Shown here: positions 8,180 through 17,089 of the stretch, piece by piece
Position numbering within the stretch: the stretch's first letter is position 1
Layout: each line of letters begins with the position of its first letter
Assembly (NCBI GenBank): GCA_902583345.1
Contig: CACHVT010000009.1
Coordinates: forward strand, 1 to 40,616
Direction: 5' to 3'
Source: an uncultured Pelagibacteraceae bacterium
GTDB taxonomy: Bacteria; Pseudomonadota; Alphaproteobacteria; Pelagibacterales; Pelagibacteraceae
DNA: 40,616 bases
Position numbers and translations under genes: made by a program
The notes under the pieces: model-generated
Seen by the model: only the letters and a program-made list of their open reading frames with translations
Databases searched by the model: none
Told to the model about the DNA's origin: nothing

Positions 8180-8207
8180 CTAATACAGTAGTTAATAGCA
8201 TTTTCAA
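8180..8207 (-). promoter_or_regulatory. sigma-70-like promoter of tRNA-Pro
   Basis: On the minus strand TTGAAA (8202-8207) and TATTAG (8180-8185) are separated by 16 bases, and the -10 ends about 10 bases before the tRNA 5' end. This matches the position expected for the tRNA-Pro promoter, which may also serve the NDUFS4-like gene. It is judged by eye only. Confidence 0.5.
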
Positions 8208-8264
8208 AGGATAAATATAACCAAAAATGAAGAATTTTAATTAAAATCTGATATATAAGAAATT

Positions 8265-8729
8265 ATGATAATTGCATGTCCAGCATGTAAGAAAAAATTT
8301 GAAGTAAGCGCTTCTTTAATTCCAGAAAAAGGAAAGATGCTCCAGTGTGGTTCTTGTAGTCATAAATGGTTCTTCAAAAAGGTAAATATAAATGAAGAAA
8401 AAAAAGAAATTTTAAAAAAAATAACAAAACCTGAAAAAAAAGTATCAGAATTTGTTGATAAAAACGTTCCTGATAGTACAGAAGAACTAATAACTGAAGC
8501 AGAAACAGCAATATCAGTAACTGAAAAAAAACAGAATAAAAATAGAAGCAAAATTAGCATTTTGAGCTTCTTGATTGTATCGATAATTACTTTTGTCGCA
8601 CTAATAATTTTAGCAGATACATTTAAAAACTCTATTAAATTACTAATTCCAGGATTTGATTTAATACTTAATAATTTATATGAAACAGTAAAAGATATAA
8701 TATTATTTATTAAAGATTTGTTTAAATAA
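8265..8729 (+). CDS. MJ0042-type zinc-ribbon protein with one membrane segment
   Basis: A 154-residue protein with an N-terminal zinc ribbon: CPAC at residues 5-8 and CGSC at 28-31, in the arrangement of the MJ0042 zinc-finger family common in alphaproteobacteria. A charged, low-complexity linker (about 40-90) follows, then a hydrophobic segment ILSFLIVSIITFVALIILA near 98-117, and a short amphipathic tail. The topology predicts a cytoplasmic zinc ribbon anchored in the inner membrane. It starts the plus-strand run zinc ribbon-nhaA-glutathione peroxidase; nhaA follows two bases after its stop. The molecular role of the family is not known. Confidence 0.85.
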   Translation: MIIACPACKKKFEVSASLIPEKGKMLQCGSCSHKWFFKKVNINEEKKEILKKITKPEKKVSEFVDKNVPDSTEELITEAETAISVTEKKQNKNRSKISILSFLIVSIITFVALIILADTFKNSIKLLIPGFDLILNNLYETVKDIILFIKDLFK

Positions 8730-8731
8730 AT

Positions 8732-9904
8732 ATGATTAATTATATCTCTAAACCCTTCAAATGGTTTTTTAAACTAGAAGCAGCAAGCGGACTTGTTCTA
8801 TTATTTGCTGCTATAATTGCATTAGTGGTCAGCAATTCTAATTTATCTGGTTTATATTTTTCAATCTTAAACAAATATTTATTTATTGGAGTTAATGATT
8901 TTGGATTAAAACTCTCCGTAATTCATTGGATTAATGATGCGCTTATGGCAATATTTTTTTTCTTTGTGACCTTAGAAATTAAAAGAGAATTCTTGCAAGG
9001 TGAACTTTCAAATATGAAACAAGCATTATTGCCGATAATTGCAGCTGTAGGTGGAATGTTGATACCTGCACTTTTTTATATTTTTATTAATTGGGGTGAT
9101 AGCGAAACTCTCAATGGATGGGCTATACCCTCAGCTACAGATATTGCATTCTCTTTAGGTGTTCTGTCATTATTGGGTAAAAGAGTACCTTTATCTTTAA
9201 AAGTTTTTTTAACCGCTTTAGCGATAATTGATGATTTAGGAGCAATTGTAATTATAGCTATATTTTATTCTGGTGATTTAAATATACAATATTTAATATT
9301 AATGACTTTAGCGTTTATAATTTTGTTAATAATAAACAAGTTCAATATAACGAAGTTTTTACCTTATTTAGTAATTGGAATATTTCTTTGGGATTTTACA
9401 CATAATTCTGGAATTCATGCCACAATAGCAGGTGTTTTGTTGGCTATGACAATACCACACCGGAAAAAAGAAAAAGACTATTCTTTATTGATTAAGATAG
9501 AGCATGCAATTAGTCCATATGTTGCTTTTGGAATAATGCCATTATTTGCTTTTGCAAATGCAGGTGTGTCATTAGAGGGTCTTTCATTTGAATCCTTACT
9601 TGAAAAAGTTCCTTTAGGAATACTGGTTGGATTATTTGTTGGCAAACAATTAGGTGTTTTTGTATTTTCTTATGTTTCTATAAAACTTAAAATTGCTCAA
9701 ATGCCAAATAATTCCAATTGGTTTAATTTTTATGGTGTTGGTGTTTTAACTGGAATAGGTTTTACTATGAGTCTTTTTGTTGGAAATTTAGCTTTTGTTG
9801 AGAATATGCAATATATGGATGGAGTAAAAATTGGAGTTTTGACTGGGTCATTATTATCCACTTTATTTGGTTACTTCTTGATATTACTTACACCTAATAA
9901 ATAA
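8732..9904 (+). CDS. nhaA: NhaA-family Na+/H+ antiporter
   Basis: A 390-residue multi-spanning protein matching NhaA in length and motifs. The ion-binding aspartate pair is D167-D168 in ALAIIDDLGA, and D137 in PSATDIAFS corresponds to the further conserved acidic residue of the E. coli protein. Other family text includes FFVTLEIKREFLQGEL near 77-92 and TGIGFTMSLFVG near the C-terminus. It exports Na+ in exchange for protons across the inner membrane, an expected need in sea water. The gene starts two bases after the zinc-ribbon gene, so the two probably share a transcript; the glutathione peroxidase follows 5 bases on. Confidence 0.96.
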   Translation: MINYISKPFKWFFKLEAASGLVLLFAAIIALVVSNSNLSGLYFSILNKYLFIGVNDFGLKLSVIHWINDALMAIFFFFVTLEIKREFLQGELSNMKQALLPIIAAVGGMLIPALFYIFINWGDSETLNGWAIPSATDIAFSLGVLSLLGKRVPLSLKVFLTALAIIDDLGAIVIIAIFYSGDLNIQYLILMTLAFIILLIINKFNITKFLPYLVIGIFLWDFTHNSGIHATIAGVLLAMTIPHRKKEKDYSLLIKIEHAISPYVAFGIMPLFAFANAGVSLEGLSFESLLEKVPLGILVGLFVGKQLGVFVFSYVSIKLKIAQMPNNSNWFNFYGVGVLTGIGFTMSLFVGNLAFVENMQYMDGVKIGVLTGSLLSTLFGYFLILLTPNK

Positions 9905-9909
9905 TAATA

Positions 9910-10458
9910 ATGAAAAAAATAATAGTTCTAGTTATATCAATATTTATGTTATTTTTTAAAAATATTTCTTCAGCTAGTTATAATAAACTTATTTATGATT
10001 TTAAAATAAACTCAATCACAGGAGAAATAATAGATTTTTCTGAGTATCGTAATAAGGTGATTCTTTTGGTTAATGTTGCAAGTTTCTGTGGTTTTACGAA
10101 ACAATATGTAGATTTACAAAAACTTTGGGAGTTATATCGAGATAAAGATTTTGTTGTAATAGGGGTTCCCTCTAATTCATTCAATCAAGAAAAAAATAGC
10201 GACGAAGAGGTCAAAAAGTTTTGTGAGGTCAATTTTAATATAAATTTCCCAATGACTTCAATATATGATGTTAAGGGTGATAACGCACATGAAATTTATA
10301 AATGGGCCATGAAAAACCATGGTAAATCAGCTGTGCCAAAATGGAATTTTCATAAAATTTTAATAGGTAAAGATGGCAAAATTTTTGATACATATGTATC
10401 TTTCACTAATCCGATGTCCAGCAAAATAACAAAGGTTATAGATAAAATTCTTAATTAA
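9910..10458 (+). CDS. secreted glutathione peroxidase-family protein (Cys type)
   Basis: A 182-residue protein whose first 22 residues look like a Sec signal peptide (KK then a hydrophobic stretch, ending SSAS). The peroxidase core shows the catalytic cysteine C60 in NVASFCGFT, the glutamine Q93 in SNSFNQ, and W145-N146 in PKWNFHK, together the tetrad of the family. Bacterial members with cysteine usually act as thioredoxin-dependent peroxidases against lipid or organic hydroperoxides. A periplasmic location is inferred from the N-terminus. It ends the nhaA run and converges with the epimerase gene, overlapping its 3' end by 8 bases. Confidence 0.93.
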   Translation: MKKIIVLVISIFMLFFKNISSASYNKLIYDFKINSITGEIIDFSEYRNKVILLVNVASFCGFTKQYVDLQKLWELYRDKDFVVIGVPSNSFNQEKNSDEEVKKFCEVNFNINFPMTSIYDVKGDNAHEIYKWAMKNHGKSAVPKWNFHKILIGKDGKIFDTYVSFTNPMSSKITKVIDKILN

Positions 10459-11335
10459 ATTTTTTAGTGAAATTATCTATATAAGATTTAAGATTGATTT
10501 TACCAAAATACTTATAAACTTTATTAGATAAATTCATATTTGTTAGTGCCGAAGCATATCTCTCTCCAGCTCGCTTAGGTAAAAAAATAATTTGAGAATT
10601 AAACATTTTGGCAATACTTAGAATTGAATAACTTTTATGATTTGCTATGCTATAATGTCTGCATTGGTTTTTTTTCCAAGCCAAATAACAAATTTTTACG
10701 GTATCATTTATATGTGTAAATCTTCTTGTTTGATTCCCAGGCTTTACAACAGGTAAAGGTTTCCCTTTTTTATAACAGTTTTCAAATATGCCGATAACTG
10801 TCGCCATTCTACCTTCGCAAATTTGATTAGGCCCATAAACATTGTAAAAATATATTACCTCATACTTAAACTTAAACCATTTTTTTAAATTTTCTAATAG
10901 TTCTAAATTTTTTGCTTTAGTAAAAGCATATGGTGATAGATTTTTGTCTTTACCTTTATTACCAAGATTAGCTGATGTTGCTGAATAAATTAGTTTAATT
11001 TTATTTTTTAGACAGTAATTGAATACAGCATTACTACCGATAGTATTTGAATTAATACATTCGCTCATTTTTAAAAAACTTTGATAAATTCTAGCAAACT
11101 CACCAAAATGAAAAATTGTATTTACTTCTTTAGGTTTTTTAAGTAAATAAAATATATTTTTTGTATCACCCTTTATGTATTTTACTCTTTTTGAATTAAT
11201 ATGATTTTTTATATTACCGGACGAATAGTTATCAATGCTTATTATATTATACTTAGTTTTTTTTATTAATAGATTGATTAGGTTACTACCAACAAATCCT
11301 GCTCCCCCTGTAACTATAATTTTTTGTCTTTTCAT
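10451..11335 (-). CDS. NAD-dependent nucleotide-sugar epimerase/dehydratase (GalE-like SDR)
   Basis: The ATG at 11335 gives 294 residues; a TTG one codon earlier is less likely. It is an extended short-chain dehydrogenase: TGGAGFVGSN at residues 9-18 binds NAD, SATSAN near 118-123 supplies the catalytic Ser/Thr, and the Y136-x3-K140 pair lies in YAFTK. The order and spacing fit UDP-glucose 4-epimerase-like enzymes, and later segments (FYNVYGPNQ, NQTRRFTHINDTV) agree. It probably makes a sugar precursor for envelope glycans. The stop of the MBL gene and this start overlap as TGATG, so it is the last gene of the metG-tatD-MBL run. Confidence 0.9.
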   Translation of the reverse strand: MKRQKIIVTGGAGFVGSNLINLLIKKTKYNIISIDNYSSGNIKNHINSKRVKYIKGDTKNIFYLLKKPKEVNTIFHFGEFARIYQSFLKMSECINSNTIGSNAVFNYCLKNKIKLIYSATSANLGNKGKDKNLSPYAFTKAKNLELLENLKKWFKFKYEVIYFYNVYGPNQICEGRMATVIGIFENCYKKGKPLPVVKPGNQTRRFTHINDTVKICYLAWKKNQCRHYSIANHKSYSILSIAKMFNSQIIFLPKRAGERYASALTNMNLSNKVYKYFGKINLKSYIDNFTKKFN

Positions 11336-12108
11336 CAAATATAAAATGATAATCCGTCGTAAGCTGGTTTTACATTCTTAGGTAAGATTTTCAATAAATA
11401 ATTATAATCTAGATCGGAATGCATATTTGTCAAAATGGTTTTTTTTGGTTTTATTCTTTCAACTAGTTTAAGAGATTCCTCTAAATTAAAGTGTGAAGGA
11501 TGTGGTGAAAATCTTAAACAATCTATAACTAAATATTTTAAATTTGATAAAAATTTTAAATCTTTTTCTTTAATTTTATTTACATCACTAGCATAAGCAC
11601 ATTTATTATTAATTACAAAAGCTAAACAATCAATCTTACCATGCCCAACAACTAATGGCTTTACAGTAATTTTATCATTATTACTATTAAAAGTAATTTT
11701 TTTTTTTAGGTTTTTGAAATTTAAAATTGCAGGATAGTCAGCACTATCAGAAAAACAATATGAAAAGTTTTTTTTCAAATATTTTTTTGTATTATAGCTA
11801 GTATAAATATCAATTTTTTTTTTTCTTTTTAAAAAAAATATTCTTAAATCGTTTATACCATGTGTTTGGTCACCATGCTCATGACTAATAAAAATTTTAT
11901 CGATATTCCTAACCTTCTCTCTTAATAGTTGATTTCTTAAATCTGGAGAGGTATCAAATAAAATTGTCATTTTTTCTGTTGTAAGTAATGCAGAGCATCT
12001 AGTTCTATAATTTTTAATTTCTTTTGGATCACAATTACCCCAATAACCGTCAGCTCTGGGAACACCCATTGAACTTCCACATCCCATTATAGTAAACTTA
12101 ATAGACAT
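11335..12108 (-). CDS. MBL-fold metal-dependent hydrolase (PhnP/RNase Z-like)
   Basis: A 257-residue metallo-beta-lactamase fold protein. The metal motif is H76-x-H78-x-D80-x2-H83 in SHEHGDQTHG, and later metal ligands fit the segments LVVGHGKIDCLA and LTNMHSDLDY. The N-terminus IMGCGSSMGVPRADGYWGNC resembles PhnP-like phosphodiesterases. In alphaproteobacteria such a gene usually follows tatD in the metG cluster, as here, and the two overlap by one base. The likely role is hydrolysis of a phosphodiester or cyclic phosphate; the substrate is not known. Confidence 0.88.
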   Translation of the reverse strand: MSIKFTIMGCGSSMGVPRADGYWGNCDPKEIKNYRTRCSALLTTEKMTILFDTSPDLRNQLLREKVRNIDKIFISHEHGDQTHGINDLRIFFLKRKKKIDIYTSYNTKKYLKKNFSYCFSDSADYPAILNFKNLKKKITFNSNNDKITVKPLVVGHGKIDCLAFVINNKCAYASDVNKIKEKDLKFLSNLKYLVIDCLRFSPHPSHFNLEESLKLVERIKPKKTILTNMHSDLDYNYLLKILPKNVKPAYDGLSFYI

Positions 12109-12872
12109 TAATTAAAAAACAAATTGTTAAAATTATTTGTAGTAATTTTATCTAATTCTTTATTATCAAGATTTTTTATTTCAGACAATTTTTTTAAAGT
12201 ATATTTTATAAAAGATGGCTCATTTTTTTTACCTCTCATTGGTACTGGAGCTAGAAATGGACTATCTGTTTCTATTAACAACTTATCAGTTGGAAGTTCT
12301 TTAAAAGTAGACTGCAATTCATTACTATTTTTAAATGTAATTATTCCACTCGCTGAAAAAAAAGCATTAAGGGACAGCATTTTTCTAGCAAAATCAATAG
12401 ATCCTGTAAAACAATGCATTAAGATTTTAATTTTTTTTTTTTTATTGTATTTACTTAGTATATCGTATGTTTCAATTTCTGCATTTCTTGAATGAACAAT
12501 TAAAGGTACATTCAATTCTTGAGCGGCCTCAATATGATTTATAAAACTTTTAGTTTGCAATTCTTTATCACTATTATTATAATAAAAATCTAAACCAGTT
12601 TCACCCACACCTATAATTTTTTTATTTTCAACAATTGGTTTAATTATTTCTTTACAGTTTAAGATACAATTATTTGTTTCGTGTGGATGTATACCAAATG
12701 TTCCGTAAATCATTTTATCAAATTTAATTATCTTTATAATATTTTTGAAGCTTTCTAAGGTAGTGCATATCGTAAGTATTTTATCTATTCCTTCAGTTTT
12801 AGAGCTTTTAATTACATCACCTAAATTGGTAAAAAGTGGTTCATGATCTAAATGGCAATGAGAGTCAATCAT
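12108..12872 (-). CDS. tatD: TatD-family metal-dependent deoxyribonuclease
   Basis: The ATG at 12872 is chosen because MIDSHCHLDH is the usual family start. The frame is open to 12926, but that extension lies within metG. The protein has 254 residues. Metal ligands are visible in DSHCHLD, GETGLDFYY, LIVHSRN, MHCFTG and ETDSPFLAP, giving the binuclear centre of TatD/YcfH nucleases. The start sits inside the last codons of metG (8-base overlap), so translation is coupled. Members remove 3' nucleotides from DNA or act on D-aminoacyl-tRNA in some organisms. Despite the name, it is not part of the Tat export machinery. Confidence 0.93.
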   Translation of the reverse strand: MIDSHCHLDHEPLFTNLGDVIKSSKTEGIDKILTICTTLESFKNIIKIIKFDKMIYGTFGIHPHETNNCILNCKEIIKPIVENKKIIGVGETGLDFYYNNSDKELQTKSFINHIEAAQELNVPLIVHSRNAEIETYDILSKYNKKKKIKILMHCFTGSIDFARKMLSLNAFFSASGIITFKNSNELQSTFKELPTDKLLIETDSPFLAPVPMRGKKNEPSFIKYTLKKLSEIKNLDNKELDKITTNNFNNLFFN

Positions 12873-14403
12873 TTTTGTCAATCTTTTTAAAAAGTATTTC
12901 CATTTTTTTAATTTTTTTACCTTCAATAAGAAAGTTATTATTTTTTATACTTTCGAATAAAATTTGATCTTCTTTAATTTCAAAAACATTAAGTACTTTT
13001 AGTGAACTGTTGGGAATTATGGGATAAAGTAAAATAGTTATTTTTCTAATTAATTCAAGCGAAACATAAATAATAGTATTCAATCTTTTAGTATCTTTTT
13101 TTTTATTCCATGGTTCTTCATCGTTAAAATATTTATTTGAAGCAAAAAGCTTTTCAACAACAAAATTCATATATGAATTTATATCTTGTATATTTATATA
13201 TTCTATGAGCTTCTCAAAATTATCATTAAAATCGTTTAAAATTTTTAAATCAGTCTCATTAAAACTTATATTTTTAGGTATTTCTAAATTAAAATTTTTT
13301 TCATTAAAAGCGATTACCCTCTGACATAAATTTCCATAATTATTTGCTAAATCGCTATTTATTGAGCTTTCTAATTTTTCTTGTGAAATACTTCCATCAT
13401 TTCCGAAGGAAACTTCCTTAATTAAATAATATCTTAATGGATCTAAGCCATATTTTTTAATAATTTCAATTGGATCTAATATATTACCTCTTGACTTAGA
13501 CATTTTTTCTTCTCCCGATAAAATCCATCCATGTCCATATACTCTTTTTGGCAAAGGAATATCTGCAGCCATTAAAAAAGCTGGCCAGTAAACAGCATGA
13601 AATCTTAAAATATCTTTACCAATTAAATGAATAGATGCCGGCCAATAATTTTTATAGAGTTCATTGCTATAATCCGGATAATTTAGGGCGCTCAGATAGT
13701 TTATTAAAGCATCTAGCCAGACATATATGATGTGTTTTTCATTTGAAGGAACTTTAATACCCCATGTAAATGATTTTCTACTCACAGATAGATCCTTTAA
13801 ACCGCTTTCTACAAAATTAACAACCTCATTTTTTCTACTTTTAGGAAGAATAAATTGTGGATTTTCATCATAAAATTTAAGAAGAGGTTTTTGCCACTTG
13901 GAAAGTTTAAAAAAATATGATTCTTCTTCAACCCATTCAACATTAGAGCCTGACAATTTAGATTTTTTTATACCATCAGCATCTTCAACTTCATCATCAG
14001 AATAGAAAGCTTCATCCGATACAGAATACCAACCAGAATATTTAGATAGATATATTTCATTTTTTTTTTCAAGTATATTCCATAAATGCTGTACAGAAAT
14101 AAAATGTCTTTTCTCTGTAGTTCTAATGAAGTCATTATTACTAAGATTTAAGATTTTTGATAAATCTCTAAAGGTAATACTTATTTCATCGCAAAATTTT
14201 TTCGGATCCATTCCTTTTTTTTCAGCAGCCCTTTGAATTTTTAAACCATGTTCATCAGTACCAGTTAAAAAGAAAACTTTATATCCTTGAATTTTTTTTA
14301 TACGAGCAAAGAAGTCAGCAATAATACTTGAATATGCATGACCCATATGTGGTTTTGCAGAAGGATAGTATATTGGTGTAGTAATATAAAAATTTTTATT
14401 CAT
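12865..14403 (-). CDS. metG: methionyl-tRNA synthetase
   Basis: A 512-residue class I synthetase that charges tRNA-Met and initiator tRNA. The HIGH-type motif is PHMGH at residues 18-22, and KMSKS occurs in EEKMSKSRGN near residue 300. FLTGTDEHGLKIQ near 45-57 is specific for MetRS. The connective domain reads SGWYSVSDEAFY with no CxxC zinc knuckle, marking the zinc-free MetG subtype, and there is no C-terminal tRNA-binding domain, as is common for the 510-residue form. It sits in the order tmk-holB-metG-tatD, overlapping holB by 8 bases. Confidence 0.97.
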   Translation of the reverse strand: MNKNFYITTPIYYPSAKPHMGHAYSSIIADFFARIKKIQGYKVFFLTGTDEHGLKIQRAAEKKGMDPKKFCDEISITFRDLSKILNLSNNDFIRTTEKRHFISVQHLWNILEKKNEIYLSKYSGWYSVSDEAFYSDDEVEDADGIKKSKLSGSNVEWVEEESYFFKLSKWQKPLLKFYDENPQFILPKSRKNEVVNFVESGLKDLSVSRKSFTWGIKVPSNEKHIIYVWLDALINYLSALNYPDYSNELYKNYWPASIHLIGKDILRFHAVYWPAFLMAADIPLPKRVYGHGWILSGEEKMSKSRGNILDPIEIIKKYGLDPLRYYLIKEVSFGNDGSISQEKLESSINSDLANNYGNLCQRVIAFNEKNFNLEIPKNISFNETDLKILNDFNDNFEKLIEYINIQDINSYMNFVVEKLFASNKYFNDEEPWNKKKDTKRLNTIIYVSLELIRKITILLYPIIPNSSLKVLNVFEIKEDQILFESIKNNNFLIEGKKIKKMEILFKKIDKND

Positions 14404-15331
14404 TTAATACTCGTGATTTAAACTCTAAAACTAAATTATCATAATTTAGATTATATCTATCGCAGTAATGAAACATTTTAATAAATTTATTGTAGAGAAA
14501 AGTAATTTTTTTTGATTTAGACATATATGTGAGTTTTAAAAAATATCGTTGAATTAAATTAAAAATATAATTTTTAATAAATTTATCTTTTACATAGTAA
14601 TTTTCATTAATTAATAAGAGTAAAAAATCTTTTAGAGAAAATTCTTTTAAATTTATTTTATACTTATTTGCAAATTGTATTAGACTATAAAATTCACCAG
14701 GCGTGGAATAATAATAGATCAATTCATCGTTAAGTATCTCTAGTATATTCTTATTCAATATTTTGTTTGAAATTAAAATAGTTTCTTCGAACGTTAGATT
14801 TAACTTAAATATAATACATCTTGATTTTAATGTATCCTGAATTTTTTTATCATTATTGTGAATTAAAATAAAAAATAAATTTTCATTAGGTTCCTCAACA
14901 ATTTTCAATAGAGCATTTAAAGAATTTGTATTTAATTTTTCTGAATTGTTTATAATAACAAATCTAGGTTTGTCATTAAAACTTGATTTATTGGCATAAT
15001 CAATCATTTCACGTACTTGATTAATTTCGATATTTTTTTTTTCGTCTAAAAGATCAATATTAAAAATATTTGGATGTGAATTATTATTATATAGTTTAAA
15101 TGATCTATTTTCTAAATTAATTAAATTATTTTTCAAATCATATGGATGTTCTTCATCTTTTGAAAAAATATAATTTATAAAATGATTTGTTAATACGGAC
15201 TTACCAATACCTTTAGGTCCAGATAATAAAATTTTATTTGACATCATATTTTTATTGTACAGATTAATTAAAGTTTTTAAGTCACTCGTTAATCCATATA
15301 ATTTTGTTTGTGTATTTAAATCAATATTCAT
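14396..15331 (-). CDS. holB: DNA polymerase III subunit delta' (clamp-loader ATPase fold)
   Basis: A 311-residue AAA+ protein with Walker A GPKGIGKS at 38-45, the delta'-typical SLNALLKIVEEP near 130, and the SRC motif in TLKSRCIIF near 165. The cysteines of the zinc module seen in many DnaX/delta' proteins are not present. The protein works in the clamp loader that places the beta sliding clamp on DNA. It overlaps tmk by 4 bases and metG by 8, the classic tmk-holB-metG context that supports the call despite low overall conservation. Confidence 0.9.
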   Translation of the reverse strand: MNIDLNTQTKLYGLTSDLKTLINLYNKNMMSNKILLSGPKGIGKSVLTNHFINYIFSKDEEHPYDLKNNLINLENRSFKLYNNNSHPNIFNIDLLDEKKNIEINQVREMIDYANKSSFNDKPRFVIINNSEKLNTNSLNALLKIVEEPNENLFFILIHNNDKKIQDTLKSRCIIFKLNLTFEETILISNKILNKNILEILNDELIYYYSTPGEFYSLIQFANKYKINLKEFSLKDFLLLLINENYYVKDKFIKNYIFNLIQRYFLKLTYMSKSKKITFLYNKFIKMFHYCDRYNLNYDNLVLEFKSRVLNE

Positions 15332-15945
15332 TTTAAAAGTTTTGTTACACTTTCTATAATTAATTCTCTATTTTTAAAAATATCTTTATTAGAATCTATA
15401 ATTTTATATTTATTTTTATTTTTCTTAGCTATTGTTATGTAGCCTTTTTGAACTTTTTTATAGAAACTTATATTAAATTTATCATATCTATTAAGATTTT
15501 TTCTTTTTGAAAGCCTTTTTTTTAAATTTTTATAATTTACCAAATTTAAAAAAGTTAAATCTATTTTAATATTATTTAGTAAATACTTGTTAATAAGTTT
15601 AATAAATTGATAATTTATATTCATACCATAATGTTGATAAGCTAAAGTCGAGTCGACAAATCTGTCAATTATTATTATTTTTTTTCTAAAATTTTTTTTA
15701 ATTTGATTTTCTATATTTTCATTCCTTGCTGCACAATATAGAAGTAGATCTGTTTTTTTATGAAATTTTGACCTATTACTTAATAATAATTTTCTTATTT
15801 TTTCTGAATTAACATTGCCTCCAGGCTCTCGTAGTTTAAGGAATTTTATTTTTTTTTTTTTTAAATAGTTAGCTAGATAATTTGAATGAAGTGTCTTTCC
15901 CGACCCTTCTATGCCCTCAAAAACAATTAAAGATTTTTTATACAT
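15328..15945 (-). CDS. tmk: thymidylate kinase
   Basis: The ATG at 15945 gives 205 residues; a GTG one codon upstream is also possible. The P-loop is FEGIEGSGKT at residues 9-18, the LREPGG motif that binds dTMP lies near 40, and IDRFVDSTLAYQ near 95 is the DR(F/Y) signature. The enzyme makes dTDP from dTMP with ATP. Lysine-rich inserts (for example near 72-95) reflect AT-biased codon use. It lies between dacC and holB, with short overlaps on both sides. Confidence 0.95.
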   Translation of the reverse strand: MYKKSLIVFEGIEGSGKTLHSNYLANYLKKKKIKFLKLREPGGNVNSEKIRKLLLSNRSKFHKKTDLLLYCAARNENIENQIKKNFRKKIIIIDRFVDSTLAYQHYGMNINYQFIKLINKYLLNNIKIDLTFLNLVNYKNLKKRLSKRKNLNRYDKFNISFYKKVQKGYITIAKKNKNKYKIIDSNKDIFKNRELIIESVTKLLK

Positions 15946-17089
15946 CACCCCAAATCAAGTAATTTATTGATTTTATTAATCTGGAGAAAATATTTACCTT
16001 ATTAATATCCTCAAATGCTAAAACTTTATACTCGTTTATTAGATCATCCTTATAAAATACTCTTAAAGTTCCTAAAATATCATTTTTCTTTATTGGAGCT
16101 TCAATTGGTCCTTGATAATCAATGCTTACTTTAAGGTATCTTTTTCTAGCCTTAGGTATTGTTTTATAAATATCTTGGTTAATGTATGTTTTAACTTTAT
16201 TTTTATTTCCAAGCCAAACATCTAATTCTGCTATCACTGTATTTTTTTTAATAACTTCTATTAAATCAAAATTAGTGATTCCATAAGTAAGTAGTTTTGC
16301 CGATTCTCTAGATCTATCTTTTTTGGTTTTGAATCCACTGCCAATGCCAATTAATCTGCGATTTTTTCTTTTTACAGATGCAGCTAAAGAGTATCTCTCA
16401 ACTGCTAAATAACCAGTTTTAATTCCATCTGCCCCAAAGTTTTTGTATAATAATGGATTTCTATTTCCTTGAGTAATTGGATCACCTCCTGTTCGGTCCC
16501 AGGTAAAATTCTTTATTTTGTAATACTCATAAAATTTTGGATAATTTTTTATAAGATAATTTGACATGATTAAAATATCACGGACAGTTGAATAATTTTC
16601 TGGATCATTAATACCAGAAGAATTGGAGAAGTTAGTATTAATCATTCCAAGTTCTTTAGCTTTTGATGTCATTAGAACAGCAAATTCTTCCTCGGTCCCC
16701 GCTATACCTTCTGCTAAAGCTACGCAAGCATCGTTACCAGATGCAATAATTATTCCTTTAAGTAAATCTTCTACAGTTACTTCATCATTTACCATTATAA
16801 ACATTGAGGAATAACCAGATTGAGACAAACGCCAGGCATTTTCAGAAATCAGAAATTTATCATCCAAACTTAGATCTCCTTTTTCTATCAGCTCAAAAGC
16901 AATTATTGATGTCATAATTTTTGTCATAGAAGCTGGGTATATTTCTCTATCAGCATCTTTCTCAAAAAGTATTTCCCCAGACGAATAGTCTTGAAGAATA
17001 GCGGTACTAGCTTTGATATCAAATTTAGCATATGACACACTAGTCATTGTTAAAGAAAGTAATAATAAGATGGAAAATTTTTTAATCAT
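15938..17089 (-). CDS. dacC: D-alanyl-D-alanine carboxypeptidase (PBP5/6 family)
   Basis: A 383-residue low-molecular-weight penicillin-binding protein with a cleavable signal peptide (hydrophobic 5-20, cut near SYA-K). Active-site motifs are S54-x2-K57 in ASMTK, S117-G-N119 in ASGND, and KTG in DGIKTGYL near residue 220. The enzyme trims the terminal D-Ala of peptidoglycan stem peptides in the periplasm. The C-terminal third (residues 275-360) fits the PBP5_C domain, and the last stretch could be an amphipathic anchor. It overlaps the rlpA-like gene by 8 bases and tmk by a few. The dacC/dacF name reflects family usage rather than a proven orthologue. Confidence 0.93.
   Translation of the reverse strand: MIKKFSILLLLSLTMTSVSYAKFDIKASTAILQDYSSGEILFEKDADREIYPASMTKIMTSIIAFELIEKGDLSLDDKFLISENAWRLSQSGYSSMFIMVNDEVTVEDLLKGIIIASGNDACVALAEGIAGTEEEFAVLMTSKAKELGMINTNFSNSSGINDPENYSTVRDILIMSNYLIKNYPKFYEYYKIKNFTWDRTGGDPITQGNRNPLLYKNFGADGIKTGYLAVERYSLAASVKRKNRRLIGIGSGFKTKKDRSRESAKLLTYGITNFDLIEVIKKNTVIAELDVWLGNKNKVKTYINQDIYKTIPKARKRYLKVSIDYQGPIEAPIKKNDILGTLRVFYKDDLINEYKVLAFEDINKVNIFSRLIKSINYLIWGDV

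Noticed and set aside
12873-12926. Upstream start for TatD
   Set aside because: The added residues are the antiphase of metG codons and lysine-rich, while MIDSHCHLDH at 12872 is the conserved start.
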